Shown: piece by piece, positions 40,265-50,021 of the stretch
Layout of the letters: each line of letters begins with the position of its first letter
Numbering within the stretch: position 1 is the first letter of the stretch
Assembly (NCBI RefSeq): GCF_030129945.1
Contig: NZ_JARRAF010000034.1
Coordinates: 1-52,176 of the forward strand
Reading direction: 5' to 3'
DNA length: 52,176 bases
From: Parachitinimonas caeni
GTDB taxonomy: Bacteria > Pseudomonadota > Gammaproteobacteria > Burkholderiales > Chitinimonadaceae
Translations under genes and position numbers: made by a program
The notes under the pieces: generated by a model
Databases searched by the model: none
Told to the model about the DNA's origin: nothing
What the model saw: the letters and a program-made list of their open reading frames with translations, nothing else

Positions 40265-41315
40265 AGTACTGAGCGCCCAGCAGCAGCGCGATCAGGATGC
40301 CTTGGTTCTGCTCAGAGAGTACCTGGGCGAAATCGGGCGATTGATGGACGACCCCACGGTTCAGGAAATCATGTTGAACCGCCCGGACTGTATCTGGGTG
40401 GAACAGAAAGGAACAATGCTCCTGACTGGTATCCGTCTATCGGCGGATCGGGTCGAGGGCGCCATCCGGGCGTTGGCCTCCCTGTGCAACAAGATTGGCA
40501 GCGGTCAGGATCTGGTTCCCCTGCATTTCGACGCCCGAACCGCAGGCTTCCGGTTCGCGGCGGTATTGCCACCGCTAGCCAGTAATGGCCCCTGCTTGGT
40601 CATCCGCAAGCACGCTCCGCAAGTTTTCTCGCTGCGGTCGTATCTTGAGCGCGGACTGTTGTCACCCCTGCCATCCCCCTTGCTCACCATGGCCTCTTTT
40701 CCTGATTTGGCGAAAGTCCAGCATGGCGGTCAGGCATTGTATGACGCTCTGTCCTGGATCATGGCCAGTGGTGCCAACTTGCTGGTGTCCGGCGGCACTT
40801 CTACCGGCAAAACCACGCTGTTGAACGCCTTGATTGAGCTCATCCCTCGTGAGAAGCGCTTGATCACACTGGAAGACACACGAGAACTGCAAATCACCCA
40901 TCCCAATACCGTCCAGATCGAGTGTTCCCCAGAACTCGGTCTGAGCATGCAGCAAGCGGTGACGCTATTGATGCGGATGCGGCCGGACGTGCCGGGCGTC
41001 GGAGAGGTCCGTGATGGTGTCGCCTTTGATTACCTCGACCTACTGAACACCGGCCACGCTGGCGGCTTTGCCTCCATTCACGCCGATAGCGACGAACAGG
41101 CGCTGTACCGACTGGAAGACCTGGCTCGCCAGAACGCCAAAGCCGACAACATGCCAGTCGGTGTACTTCGCCGAAAAATCGCCTCCGCTATTCATTTCGT
41201 GGTGCAAGCCGCTCGCCACGAGGGTGAGCGCTTCCCCCTGTCTCTGTTGCGCGTACTGGGTGTCGATGAACAAGACCGCTACCTGACGCAACGCCTTTAT
41301 CACCGCTATCAGTAA
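40257..41315 (+). CDS. trbB: TrbB/VirB11-like secretion ATPase
   Basis: The 352-residue hexameric ATPase has Walker A GGTSTGKT at 179-186, an Asp box LITLEDTRELQI, the RPDVPGVGEVRDG segment near 242-254 corresponding to the RPDxxxxGEVR box, and His box TGHAGGFASIHAD. It powers pilus assembly and substrate transfer at the inner membrane. The start at 40257 is chosen over the longer frame, which begins inside the previous gene. It is the first core gene of the Trb-type operon. Confidence 0.92.
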   Translation: MREVLSAQQQRDQDALVLLREYLGEIGRLMDDPTVQEIMLNRPDCIWVEQKGTMLLTGIRLSADRVEGAIRALASLCNKIGSGQDLVPLHFDARTAGFRFAAVLPPLASNGPCLVIRKHAPQVFSLRSYLERGLLSPLPSPLLTMASFPDLAKVQHGGQALYDALSWIMASGANLLVSGGTSTGKTTLLNALIELIPREKRLITLEDTRELQITHPNTVQIECSPELGLSMQQAVTLLMRMRPDVPGVGEVRDGVAFDYLDLLNTGHAGGFASIHADSDEQALYRLEDLARQNAKADNMPVGVLRRKIASAIHFVVQAARHEGERFPLSLLRVLGVDEQDRYLTQRLYHRYQ

Positions 41316-41326
41316 GGAGAGTCACC

Positions 41327-41683
41327 TTGTCACTTGTCATCCCCCCACTCACTGCCAGCCGTCTCGCGTTTAGACGCCGGTTTCTTGCGTACAGCAGCTT
41401 GATCCTGTTGCTGACGCCTTACGCGCATGCGGCACAAGGCGGCTTCAGCCTGGGCATTGCCAAACCTCTGTGCAACATGATCAGCAGCGTAAGCCAGGAA
41501 GCCGCAATCATCATGGCCCTCCTTGGCATTGGAATTGCCGCTTGGCTGATGTGGGGCGGCGAAAAAGGTTCAAAAGTCATGGAGGGGATTATCCGCACCG
41601 TGGCAGCGGTAACCATCGTCTTGTCCCTGACTACCATCGTCACAGTCATCTTCCCCGCTGCTCAGATGCAGCTGTGCTCATGA
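41327..41683 (+). CDS. trbC: TrbC/VirB2-like pilin
   Basis: The 118-residue prepilin has a long signal sequence ending in AHA near residue 35 and two hydrophobic helices (AAIIMALLGIGIAAWLMWGG, about 60-79, and IIRTVAAVTIVLSLTTIVTV, about 88-107), the usual VirB2/TrbC layout. It forms the conjugative pilus. It starts at TTG, supported by AAGGAGA at eight bases. The gene overlaps the next by four bases. Confidence 0.85.
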   Translation: MSLVIPPLTASRLAFRRRFLAYSSLILLLTPYAHAAQGGFSLGIAKPLCNMISSVSQEAAIIMALLGIGIAAWLMWGGEKGSKVMEGIIRTVAAVTIVLSLTTIVTVIFPAAQMQLCS

Positions 41684-42033
41684 TCAATACTCCAGAACCC
41701 TTGCGCCAGACCCCCATGGACACCGCTGTACTGGAACCCATTCTGTTGTTCGGGATGGAGTTTTCCTGGCTGGTGAAGTGGTTGTCGGGCTCGGTCCTAT
41801 TCATCTTCCTTGCCTGGCTGGCATTTGGCACCAAGTGGGCCATGGCTGGCGCTCTCATCTTTGATGTCCTAGCACTGATCCTGCTTGCCGGCCTCAACCG
41901 TCTGGTGGATCCCAACTTCTTCTCAGTGCTGTGGCGCTACTACCAGCAAGCAGCGTTATATGACCCGTGGCCGCATCGCCGCCAACGACGCGGACGCCGG
42001 CCACGGGGTTTCGGCAGAGGCAATTTATGGTAA
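41680..42033 (+). CDS. trbD: TrbD/VirB3-like protein
   Basis: The 117-residue protein has a hydrophobic hairpin (WLSGSVLFIFLAWLAFGTKWAMAG and ALIFDVLALILLAGL, about 30-72) and then a basic tail (PWPHRRQRRGRRPRGFGR). Size and place between the pilin and VirB4 genes fit VirB3/TrbD, which partners VirB4. It starts at the ATG overlapping the pilin stop and ends overlapping the VirB4 start (ATGGTAA). Confidence 0.75.
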   Translation: MINTPEPLRQTPMDTAVLEPILLFGMEFSWLVKWLSGSVLFIFLAWLAFGTKWAMAGALIFDVLALILLAGLNRLVDPNFFSVLWRYYQQAALYDPWPHRRQRRGRRPRGFGRGNLW

Positions 42034-44606
42034 TCGATCTGGCCGCACGTCTGCGCCAATATCAGACCTTGCCCAATGGTGAGGAAATCCGCTCTTCGGC
42101 AGAGCTATTGCCCTATCTGTTCACCCAGGGTCACCAACAGTCTCTGGTGGTGAACAAGGATGCCGGGCTGCTCGCGTGCTTTGAGCTCGCAGGGGTGGAT
42201 GCAGAAGCGCTGGAAAACACGGAAGTCAATCTGCTCGCCCGCAAGCTCGCCACGCAACTCGCTCGGCAGGATCAATGGCCGCCCATCATCTGGCTAACAG
42301 TCAACCGCCAGGTTCAACCACCTCCACCTCCTCGCGAGTTGGCACATCCGATGGCGCGGACGTTTGATCAGGCGCTGCGCGCACCGCTTCTAGCCAGCCG
42401 CAACCTCGTCAATAGCCACTATTTAAGTTTGCTGGCTCCGGCCACCAGCAACCGCCACGCCTGGCTCGACCGGTTTCGTCACCATTATCAGCGGACAGGA
42501 CAGCTTGGTCAGGCTGTCATCGAAACCTTGCGGAGCACTTTGCTCGGCGATCAGGCGTTTGCCTATATGGCCGGCGAACTGGATGCGGCAAGCCTGCGCT
42601 TTGAGGAAATCCTAAAGGAATTCAGTGACAGTTTGAAGGAACTTGGACTGCAACGCCTGAGCGGTCAACGCCTGCTGGGGTTTCTGCACGGTATGGCCTC
42701 GCCCTTGCACGAATCCCAGGAGCGGGTCGCAGTGCCCCAGGATGTTCCACTGGACACTTGGCTGGGCGACTGCGTGATTTATCCACACGGCAAAGTCATT
42801 CAGCTCGTGGGGAGTCAAACCCGCTACGCAGCAGCCCTTTCCATCAAGGCTTGGCCGATCCGCCCGGATGGTACCCGCCCTCGCATGCTGGAGTCGTTGT
42901 TAAGACTGCCCGTGGAAATGCGGGTCTCACTTTGCTGGCGCATCCTGCCACGAGAGGAAGCCCTCTCCCGCCTCACCCGCAAGATCCGCTTTTATGAAGC
43001 GGCTTCACGCCCCTTGGCCAGCTATATCATGGCTTTGACCAAGGGCAAAGACGACAAACCAACAGAACCACCCAAGGAAGATGCCGGCGCAGTGGAGGCC
43101 GTCAAGGCGCTGAAGGATACCGAAGCCTCGCTGCAGTCCCGTCATGGCGCACTGGGTTACGGCAATCTCACCATCCTGATCTTTGCTGATACCCCTGCAC
43201 AACTGGAGCAGGACGTCGCCCGGGTCGAGGAGACGTTGCGACAAAAGCGTTTGACACCAATCCGGGAGACCCTGCACCTGACCTCAGCCTTTGCCGGCAG
43301 TCTGCCAGGCCAGTGGGGTGAACTGGTGCGCTGGCGGGAACTGACGGCAGACCAGGTTGCAGATCTGGCTCCCATCCATACGATTGATCGTGGTCAACGC
43401 ATCAACCACTATCTCACCGAGCAGACCGGCCGCACCATTCCGGCACTGGCCCAGTTCTTGACGGAACACGGCACGTTGTTCAACTTCAATTTCCACGTCA
43501 ATGACTACGGCCACACTCTGGTCATCGGCCGAACTCGTGGCGGCAAGACAGTCCTGATCAATATGTTGACCCTGGCCTGGCAGGCGTACGGGAAAGTCCG
43601 GGTGATCCGCCTGGACCGCGATCGATCCTGCCGGATTGCCACCCTGATCACTGGGGGCATCTGGATTGACACCGCATCGGATCGTGCCCGCGTCAATCCC
43701 CTGATTCATCTGAGCGATACCCGGCATCGCCGTTTCCTTTGCAACTGGCTGGAACAACTGGCGAGCAGCTTTGGTCATGCTGTCTCCGCAGAGGATTCGA
43801 CCGAAATTGCACGCTGTCTCGATATCATGGCCAAGGAGTTGTCGCCATCGCTGTGGCGGCTCGGCACCTTCTCCCTGCACCTGCGCCGACAAGAGTTAAA
43901 GCAGGCCTTTGCGCCATGGGTCGAAGGAGGCGCCTACGCCTCGGTGTTCGATCACGCCGTCGACGACATGGCCCTCTCCGACAATCTGTGTGTCGATCTT
44001 GGCGGCATCCTGCAATCTCCGCGAGCCGTCGAACACTTCTTTGCGCTGTTCCTGTATCGGATCGAGGATTTGCTCAATCATCAGCCCGATGATGAGCGCG
44101 TACCCACCTTTATATATTTAGAGGAAGGCGGGGTCATGCTGAAGTATCCCTGGTTCGCCAGGGAGGCAGACTCGCTACTCAAGCGTCTGGGCAAGAAGCT
44201 GGCTCATCTGGTGATTACCGTGCAGTCGCCGGAAGACGTGGAGAGTATCCGCGCCTCGGCCCGCGACAACATCGCCACCAAGATCTTCATTCCCAGCCCA
44301 AGGGTCAGCAATGAAAGCCTGTCCCAGATCTATGCCAGCGAATTCGATCTGAATCCTCGGCAGCTGGAACAGATCATCCACGCCACCCCCAAGCGCCAGT
44401 ACCTGGTGAAACAGGATGAGCTGTCGCGCCTGATCACCACCAATCTGACCCCGGAAGCCTTGTACTTCCTACGCTCCGACAAGCTGGCCCAAGACCTGTT
44501 TGACCGGCATTGGCGCGGCGGCCAGGGCGTCGTCGGCTGGGAAAAAGCCTATCTCGATGCCTTGAAGCCTTTACCGGATGAGGACGACGGTGATGAAGAT
44601 TACTGA
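42027..44606 (+). CDS. trbE: TrbE/VirB4-like ATPase
   Basis: The 859-residue ATPase has an N-terminal VirB4 domain and a C-terminal AAA-type ATPase with Walker A GRTRGGKT at 501-508, Walker-B-like PTFIYLEEGGVMLKYPWF near 694-711, and VITVQSPEDVESIRAS further on. It is the largest energiser of the secretion channel and dislocates pilin. I use the ATG at 42027, which overlaps the VirB3 stop; the longer frame lies within that gene. Confidence 0.93.
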   Translation: MVIDLAARLRQYQTLPNGEEIRSSAELLPYLFTQGHQQSLVVNKDAGLLACFELAGVDAEALENTEVNLLARKLATQLARQDQWPPIIWLTVNRQVQPPPPPRELAHPMARTFDQALRAPLLASRNLVNSHYLSLLAPATSNRHAWLDRFRHHYQRTGQLGQAVIETLRSTLLGDQAFAYMAGELDAASLRFEEILKEFSDSLKELGLQRLSGQRLLGFLHGMASPLHESQERVAVPQDVPLDTWLGDCVIYPHGKVIQLVGSQTRYAAALSIKAWPIRPDGTRPRMLESLLRLPVEMRVSLCWRILPREEALSRLTRKIRFYEAASRPLASYIMALTKGKDDKPTEPPKEDAGAVEAVKALKDTEASLQSRHGALGYGNLTILIFADTPAQLEQDVARVEETLRQKRLTPIRETLHLTSAFAGSLPGQWGELVRWRELTADQVADLAPIHTIDRGQRINHYLTEQTGRTIPALAQFLTEHGTLFNFNFHVNDYGHTLVIGRTRGGKTVLINMLTLAWQAYGKVRVIRLDRDRSCRIATLITGGIWIDTASDRARVNPLIHLSDTRHRRFLCNWLEQLASSFGHAVSAEDSTEIARCLDIMAKELSPSLWRLGTFSLHLRRQELKQAFAPWVEGGAYASVFDHAVDDMALSDNLCVDLGGILQSPRAVEHFFALFLYRIEDLLNHQPDDERVPTFIYLEEGGVMLKYPWFAREADSLLKRLGKKLAHLVITVQSPEDVESIRASARDNIATKIFIPSPRVSNESLSQIYASEFDLNPRQLEQIIHATPKRQYLVKQDELSRLITTNLTPEALYFLRSDKLAQDLFDRHWRGGQGVVGWEKAYLDALKPLPDEDDGDEDY

Positions 44607-44649
44607 GCCCCGGCCGCTCCCCCGGCCATCCCCACCAAGGAGTACTGCC

Positions 44650-45429
44650 ATGCCTCAATTCCCAAACTTGCGTCGTTCCGCCATTGCAGCGCTGCTCAGC
44701 CTGTCTCTGACCACGCCAGCCTCCGCAGTCTGGTGGGCCTCGGAATGGACCCAGGTGCTGAACAACATCGAGCTGGTTGCCACGGCTTTGGCTCAAGCCA
44801 AGGAGGTGCAACAGACCTTCAAGCAGTACGAAACCATGATGCAAAACCTGCAGCAGCTAAATGACAGCGATATCCGCGCCAAACTGCAGCCCTTCTTGCA
44901 GCAAAAGGCCCAGTTCCAGAAGCTGGCGCAGTCGGTGAAGGATTTCAAGGAGTCGAGCCAGAACGCCCGTGAGGTGTTGAGTCGGCGGATGGAAGAGGCG
45001 AAGAAGCTCAATCTGTCCCCGAAGCAGTACTTCGAAGCCGAATATGAGCTGGCCGCGAACAAAGGTGGCTACTACCGGCAGCAACTGGATGCGGATTTGA
45101 GTGCGCTGGATCAAGCCACGGTACGGGCCAATAAGCTCAACACCCTGCAGGCTTCGGTGCCCAAGATCAGCGGCAATATCGAAGGCATGCAGACCCTGGC
45201 CATGTACGCCCATAACCAGGCATCCGAGCTGGGTGAGATCCGTACTCTGATGCTGCGTTCGTCGGTTGAGGCGCAGAACAAGCGGGTCGATGAGGAAGCT
45301 GCCGCCAAATATGAGGCCAAGAAGCGTCTGGCCTTGCAGCGCGATGCCGAGGAGATGCGCAAGCGTAATGAAGCGGCAGTCGGCGCGATCAAGTTTCAGT
45401 TACCAAAACTGAATCAGGTGTCGCCATGA
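44650..45429 (+). CDS. trbJ: TrbJ/VirB5-like protein
   Basis: The 259-residue protein has a signal peptide (MPQFPNLRRSAIAALLSLSL with cleavage after ASA) and long coiled-coil helices typical of TrbJ (ALAQAKEVQQTFKQYETMMQ onward). It is a minor pilus-tip or adhesin component in the periplasm. AAGGAG stands seven bases upstream of the ATG. The stop overlaps the start of the next gene. Confidence 0.85.
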   Translation: MPQFPNLRRSAIAALLSLSLTTPASAVWWASEWTQVLNNIELVATALAQAKEVQQTFKQYETMMQNLQQLNDSDIRAKLQPFLQQKAQFQKLAQSVKDFKESSQNAREVLSRRMEEAKKLNLSPKQYFEAEYELAANKGGYYRQQLDADLSALDQATVRANKLNTLQASVPKISGNIEGMQTLAMYAHNQASELGEIRTLMLRSSVEAQNKRVDEEAAAKYEAKKRLALQRDAEEMRKRNEAAVGAIKFQLPKLNQVSP

Positions 45430-45716
45430 GCCGGCTGCAGCAATGGCTCTGCCGACGCCTGCAATTGTCGGCCGCCGATATCCAGCATCTGCAGGAACTG
45501 CTCGCCACCCGCGCTGCATTGCCCAGTGCTGATAGGGAGCAGCAGGCGCTACCCCGCGAATTGACCGAACTGTCACGAAAAACCCTGGCCTGGACGCTAC
45601 TGACCGTCGCGGAGGACCAACCCCGCTACTTGATCAGTGGTCTGCTGGCCATGGCCAGTCTGCCGGTCTTGGGTTTGCTGGCCAGCGTCATCTGGTGGAG
45701 GGCCAGCCATGCTTGA
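45426..45716 (+). CDS. Small membrane protein of the pore operon (1)
   Basis: The 96-residue protein has a soluble N-terminal helix pair (LQQWLCRRLQLSAADIQHLQ) and one C-terminal membrane helix (LISGLLAMASLPVLGLLASV). It overlaps trbJ by four bases and the next gene by eight. It probably is a pore accessory protein such as an entry-exclusion or scaffold component, but I do not recognise the family. Confidence 0.55.
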   Translation: MSRLQQWLCRRLQLSAADIQHLQELLATRAALPSADREQQALPRELTELSRKTLAWTLLTVAEDQPRYLISGLLAMASLPVLGLLASVIWWRASHA

Positions 45717-45909
45717 GCGTTCCCCCGCCTTGGCCTGCAGTCTGCTCGCCGCCCTAGGTTTGTCGCTCATGGCTGACCTACTAACGCATCTGAGTGCGCA
45801 GGTAAACCAGCGCCAACCCGTTCAGCACTGGCTGAAGCAGACAGCGCTGTCTCAAGTCATCTTGCTATCGATCGCCGCCGGAGTCTGGTTTGGAGGGACT
45901 CATGGCTGA
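45709..45909 (+). CDS. Small membrane protein of the pore operon (2)
   Basis: The 66-residue protein has two hydrophobic segments (ALACSLLAALGLSLMADLL and TALSQVILLSIAAGVWFGG). It overlaps its neighbours on both sides, so it belongs to the operon. Family unknown. Confidence 0.5.
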   Translation: MLERSPALACSLLAALGLSLMADLLTHLSAQVNQRQPVQHWLKQTALSQVILLSIAAGVWFGGTHG

Positions 45910-46846
45910 TATGGTTTCCGTCGCTTGGGCAGCGCTCAATTCCGCCCTCTCGGTGCTACCCGGCAAAGTAGCCGAGATGTCGGGTCGCACCATCCCCGCC
46001 GGACTGGGCCTCACCGGTGTTCTGTCCCTATGGGCATTGATGTGGCACGTCATTGACTTCTATGCAGCCAACAACTTTGCCAGTTGGACCCGCGACACTT
46101 TGCAAACGGTGATTCGTGTCGCGATTTTGACGGCGTTGTTGCTCGCCTATGCCTCGGCGAATGGTCCGAAAGGCTGGTTGGTCCAGGGAGCCGATGAACT
46201 GGTCATGCTGATCACGGGTAGCAGCGATGCCAACCCCTGTCAGATTGCTCTGACTCAATTGGCGAAAGCCATTCAGGCGGTCAGCTGGATGAATGACGTC
46301 AGTCAATCCGGGGCGGCAGATGCTGGACTCTCCATCTCTGCCTACAACCCCATGACCCTGCTGATGGAGCTGCACCGCATGCTGGTCCGCCTGCTGTTGA
46401 TCGGCTTGCTGTCCGGACTCCTGACAATCTGTGGCGTGGTCTACTGTGGCATCTACCTGCTCAGCAATCTGACCCTGTCGATCGCCATCATCATGGGCCC
46501 GTTGATGCTGCCCTGGTTGTTGATGGAGCGATTCGAGTGGTTAGCCGATTCCTGGATCAAGTTCTCAATCGGTGCCGCGTTGTACAAGGTCGTCGCCGCC
46601 ATCCTGTTCATGCTGGGCACCGAATTGGTCATCCCCGCCCAAACCACCGCCAAGCTCCTGTCACAACAACTGGCACTGGAAACAGGGACCAAGGCTTATA
46701 GCCCAATGGTCGATCTCTTTGCGGCAGCACCGGTAGTCATGATCCTGATGCTGGTGATCATGATGATGTCTTCCGCTCCATCCATCGCTGCCAACCTGCT
46801 ATCTGGAAACGCCAGTGTTCGACTGGGTCGTTTCCCGCTGCGCTAG
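45902..46846 (+). CDS. trbL: TrbL/VirB6-like channel protein
   Basis: The 314-residue polytopic membrane protein has at least six hydrophobic segments, including LGLTGVLSLWALMWHVIDFY, TVIRVAILTALLLAYASA, LLLIGLLSGLLTICGVVYCG, LSIAIIMGPLMLPWLLM and VVMILMLVIMMMSSAP. This pattern and position fit TrbL/VirB6, the inner-membrane channel. GGAGGG lies before the ATG at 45902, which is preferred to the upstream frame. Confidence 0.85.
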   Translation: MADMVSVAWAALNSALSVLPGKVAEMSGRTIPAGLGLTGVLSLWALMWHVIDFYAANNFASWTRDTLQTVIRVAILTALLLAYASANGPKGWLVQGADELVMLITGSSDANPCQIALTQLAKAIQAVSWMNDVSQSGAADAGLSISAYNPMTLLMELHRMLVRLLLIGLLSGLLTICGVVYCGIYLLSNLTLSIAIIMGPLMLPWLLMERFEWLADSWIKFSIGAALYKVVAAILFMLGTELVIPAQTTAKLLSQQLALETGTKAYSPMVDLFAAAPVVMILMLVIMMMSSAPSIAANLLSGNASVRLGRFPLR

Positions 46847-46855
46847 GAGTCTTTC

Positions 46856-47557
46856 ATGTTTGGTAAATCCCGCAAACCCACCGACGCCAGCCTGCCACCA
46901 CCGCTGACGGTCAGCAGTCAGCAGCGCTTCTTCGAGGCCTTTGGACTGCCCCAGCTCAAGCTGGCCCGCGCTCAAGCGATCGCCGTCCTGCACTGGGCCG
47001 TCACGCTTGGCCTGGTCGTGCTGTTGATCGTGCTGCTGCCACTCAAAACCACCGAGTACCGCTTTGTCTCGGAAGACAAGCTGACCGGTCAGGTCCGGCA
47101 GAGTGACCTGGTTGCCCGCAAGTTCGAACCGAGCGAACTCAATAAGTTGTTCGAGGCGCGGCGCTGGGTAGCAGAGCTGCTGACCGTGGATCCGGCCCTC
47201 CTACTGGCCAATCAGGCCCATGTCACGGCCATGGTGCGTGGCAAGGCGGTGGGCGAGCTGCGTAGCTGGCAGATCGAAGACAAGCCCTCCGCCCGCCTGG
47301 TCGCCGATCCACAGTTCACGCGCACCGTCAACGTGCTGTCGTCCAACTTGCTGTCAGACGGCGGAGCCGACATCGCAATCATCCGGGTGCTACTGACCGA
47401 GACCGGGCGCGATGGTCTGGCCAAGCGAGCCGTGAAGGTGGTCACCCTGCACTACAACCTGTTGCCGCCAGCCACGCTGGAAGAGGCCGAACGCACCAAT
47501 GCCATCGGTTTCACCGTCACCCACTTTTCCATTTCGGACGAGAGCAAAGCCCAATGA
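46856..47557 (+). CDS. trbF: TrbF/VirB8-like protein
   Basis: The 233-residue bitopic protein has a cytoplasmic N terminus, one membrane helix (AIAVLHWAVTLGLVVLLIVLL, about 41-61) and a periplasmic domain with the NTF2-like strands of VirB8 (RYF to TVTHFSI). It nucleates the inner-membrane complex. It overlaps the next gene by four bases. Confidence 0.85.
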   Translation: MFGKSRKPTDASLPPPLTVSSQQRFFEAFGLPQLKLARAQAIAVLHWAVTLGLVVLLIVLLPLKTTEYRFVSEDKLTGQVRQSDLVARKFEPSELNKLFEARRWVAELLTVDPALLLANQAHVTAMVRGKAVGELRSWQIEDKPSARLVADPQFTRTVNVLSSNLLSDGGADIAIIRVLLTETGRDGLAKRAVKVVTLHYNLLPPATLEEAERTNAIGFTVTHFSISDESKAQ

Positions 47558-48690
47558 TGAAGACTGCTACCCCCCTCATTCTGTCGCTCGCCAGCGGTCT
47601 GGTTCTGGCAGATCCGCCGGCGCTGCGCGAGTTGCCGCCGATCAAACCCTTGCCCGCCGTGACCCCTACGCCCCCCGCGCCACCGGTCACGCTGCCGCTG
47701 CCGAGCCTGAGTAAACCGCCTCAGACCAAATCGGCAGCGGCGGAAGGGCCCCATGCCGTGCGCAAGGCCAAGCCACGCCCCAAACCCACCCTCTTGACGG
47801 TCACTGAGAAGCAGCCATTGGACAGTGGCGGGACGCCGGGCACCCCCACGCTGTCGGTCTATCACGATCCGCGTCTTGTGGCGTTTGCCTACGATCCGGA
47901 CCGGATTTTCCCGGTGATGACAAAGGGCGGCATGCTGACTACCCTGGCTTTCCAGCCAGGGGAGAAGGTGACCGGCACCTATTTTGCAAACGGCTGCGTC
48001 ACCTTCGAAGCCAGCGGCCAATCGGCCGAGGCTCCCGCCGAACCGGCAGGCTGTGATGCCGGTTGGCGCATCCTGCTCAACAAGGCGCGCAATCTGCTGT
48101 TGATCAAGCCGATGACCGATGGCTTGGACAACAACGCCATCATCACCACCAATCACCGTACTTATCAGCTATGGCTGGCCAGCCAGTCCGATCGCCAGTA
48201 CTACCAGCGGGTTAGCTGGCGTACGCCAGAACTGACACGCAGTACGCTGGCCCTGGGTGAGCTGGATGAAGAGCAGGCCTCCATTCCAGCCAGGGCCACG
48301 GCAATGGGGCGGCCAGAACCGGTACGGCCTCTGGCAGACTCCGCTGTCATTCCGAATCAAGGCCCTACAACCAGTAACCAGATTGACCTAGGCCGCCTGA
48401 ATCTGGACTACCAGGTCGAAGGTCGCGCCCCTTTCCGGCCGACTGCGGTGTTCGATGATGGCAATCAAACCGTGCTGCGGCTGCCGCCCAAGCTGGAGGC
48501 CTTGCCGGTGCTGTTCGCCATCGACGAGGCCTCAGGCAAGGCGGAGATCCTCGACGCTCAGCTCGAACAGGGCAACTTCCGCTTCGCTGGAATCCGCACG
48601 AAGCTGCTGCTGAAGCTGGGCGATGCGGAAATCCGGATCCTGCGCAAGACCGCCGACACGTCCGGCTGGCTGGCACGGGGGCGTGAATGA
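47554..48690 (+). CDS. trbG: TrbG/VirB9-like outer-membrane component
   Basis: The 378-residue protein has a signal peptide (MMKTATPLILSLASGLVLA), a proline-rich linker (residues 35-80) and the VirB9 beta-sandwich domain with LSVYHDPRLVAFAYDPDRIF near 102-121 and the C-terminal LDYQVEGRAPFRPTAVFDDG near 288-307. It forms the outer core complex with VirB10 and VirB7 equivalents. It overlaps both neighbours. Confidence 0.85.
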   Translation: MMKTATPLILSLASGLVLADPPALRELPPIKPLPAVTPTPPAPPVTLPLPSLSKPPQTKSAAAEGPHAVRKAKPRPKPTLLTVTEKQPLDSGGTPGTPTLSVYHDPRLVAFAYDPDRIFPVMTKGGMLTTLAFQPGEKVTGTYFANGCVTFEASGQSAEAPAEPAGCDAGWRILLNKARNLLLIKPMTDGLDNNAIITTNHRTYQLWLASQSDRQYYQRVSWRTPELTRSTLALGELDEEQASIPARATAMGRPEPVRPLADSAVIPNQGPTTSNQIDLGRLNLDYQVEGRAPFRPTAVFDDGNQTVLRLPPKLEALPVLFAIDEASGKAEILDAQLEQGNFRFAGIRTKLLLKLGDAEIRILRKTADTSGWLARGRE

Positions 48691-50021
48691 GCGAGCCGAA
48701 TACCCTACCGGTCGGTGGGCGCAGCCTGTCACGGACCCAGCTGCGGGCGCTGGTCATCGGCCTGATGATCGCCATCGTCATTGCCTTGCTGGTTTTCAGC
48801 GGCAACAAAGGCGCCACCGCCCGCCGCAATGAGCTGGTGCATGACATCCGTCAGGATGCTGCCGCCTCAGCTAATGCAGGCGACCCGGACCAGACCCGCA
48901 AGCTGTTACGCGATCAAGCGGATGAAGCCCGTGCGCAGCAGGAAGTCCTGGCTGCTGCCCGCCAATCTCCCGCCAACGCCACCGCACCAGCCTTGGGCGC
49001 CGCGCCATCGGTGACACCGATCGTGCCGGGGGTCAGCGACGCAGGCCTCGATCGGGTTGACCACTATGCACAGCGCAAGGCCGATGTCGCGGCCGAGCAG
49101 CATGCGGCGCAGCGGCTGGAAACCCGGCAACGGATCGCGTATTTCGAGCCGGGTGACGACGCCAACCAGAACGGTGACTTCGCCCCCCAAACCTCCAGCA
49201 AGCCGAAACAGTCGCCTTCGGATCCTGTCGCCGAGCAGGCCGCCTTGCGCCAACAAATGATCGCCGCCGCGCAACAGCGGATGGCGGCCGGCGGGCAGGG
49301 CGGGGCAGGGGGACCGTCCGGCACCGAAACGCCTGCGGGTACCCCCACAGTAAAGGGTCACCAGGCCTGGTTGCAGCAGCAGGGAACCGTGAGCGAGCAA
49401 GCAGCCCTGCAGGTGATCCCGGCCGAGTCGCCGTTTTTGCTGATGCAAGGCAGTGTCATCCCCTGCACCCTGCGCGTCGCCGTGCAATCGCAACTCCCCG
49501 GCTCCGGCAGCTGTCAGGTCGAGCGTGATATCTACGATTCAATTCGCGGTCGGCACAAGCTGGTGCCAAAGGGCACGCTGGCCTTGTTCAACTACCAGAG
49601 CGAGGTCAATGCCGGGCAGAGTCGGCTGTTGGCTGCCTTCACCCGGCTGATTTTCCCAACAGGAGCCTCGATCCGCTTGGGGGCGATGCCGGCAGCGGAG
49701 CGTTCCGGTGCGTCGGGCATCCCGGCAGAAGTCGACAACCATTTCTGGTCGCAATTCGGCTCCTCGCTATTGGTGGCAGGCCTGTCCGGCCTGGTGGGTG
49801 GCGATAGCAGTGGCAATACCCAGGTGGTGATCGAAGCCGGTGGCGGTGGCAGTGGTCTGCGCTCAGCGGCCGGCCAGATCCTGGTGCAGACCACCAAGCA
49901 GATGCTGGAGCAGAACAAGACCACCCAACGCACGCTATCGGTCAACGCTGGCGACCGGATTGCCATTGTCGTCACCCAGGATCTGTTGCTGCCACCGAGT
50001 TTGACTGGGGGCCAGCCATGA
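48687..50021 (+). CDS. trbI: TrbI/VirB10-like scaffold
   Basis: The 444-residue protein has an inner-membrane helix near its N terminus (LRALVIGLMIAIVIALLVFSG), a long Ala/Gln/Pro-rich linker across the periplasm, and a C-terminal TrbI beta-barrel domain (LMQGSVIPCTLRVAVQSQLPGS onward). It spans both membranes and senses the ATPases. Overlaps are present at both ends. Confidence 0.9.
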   Translation: MSEPNTLPVGGRSLSRTQLRALVIGLMIAIVIALLVFSGNKGATARRNELVHDIRQDAAASANAGDPDQTRKLLRDQADEARAQQEVLAAARQSPANATAPALGAAPSVTPIVPGVSDAGLDRVDHYAQRKADVAAEQHAAQRLETRQRIAYFEPGDDANQNGDFAPQTSSKPKQSPSDPVAEQAALRQQMIAAAQQRMAAGGQGGAGGPSGTETPAGTPTVKGHQAWLQQQGTVSEQAALQVIPAESPFLLMQGSVIPCTLRVAVQSQLPGSGSCQVERDIYDSIRGRHKLVPKGTLALFNYQSEVNAGQSRLLAAFTRLIFPTGASIRLGAMPAAERSGASGIPAEVDNHFWSQFGSSLLVAGLSGLVGGDSSGNTQVVIEAGGGGSGLRSAAGQILVQTTKQMLEQNKTTQRTLSVNAGDRIAIVVTQDLLLPPSLTGGQP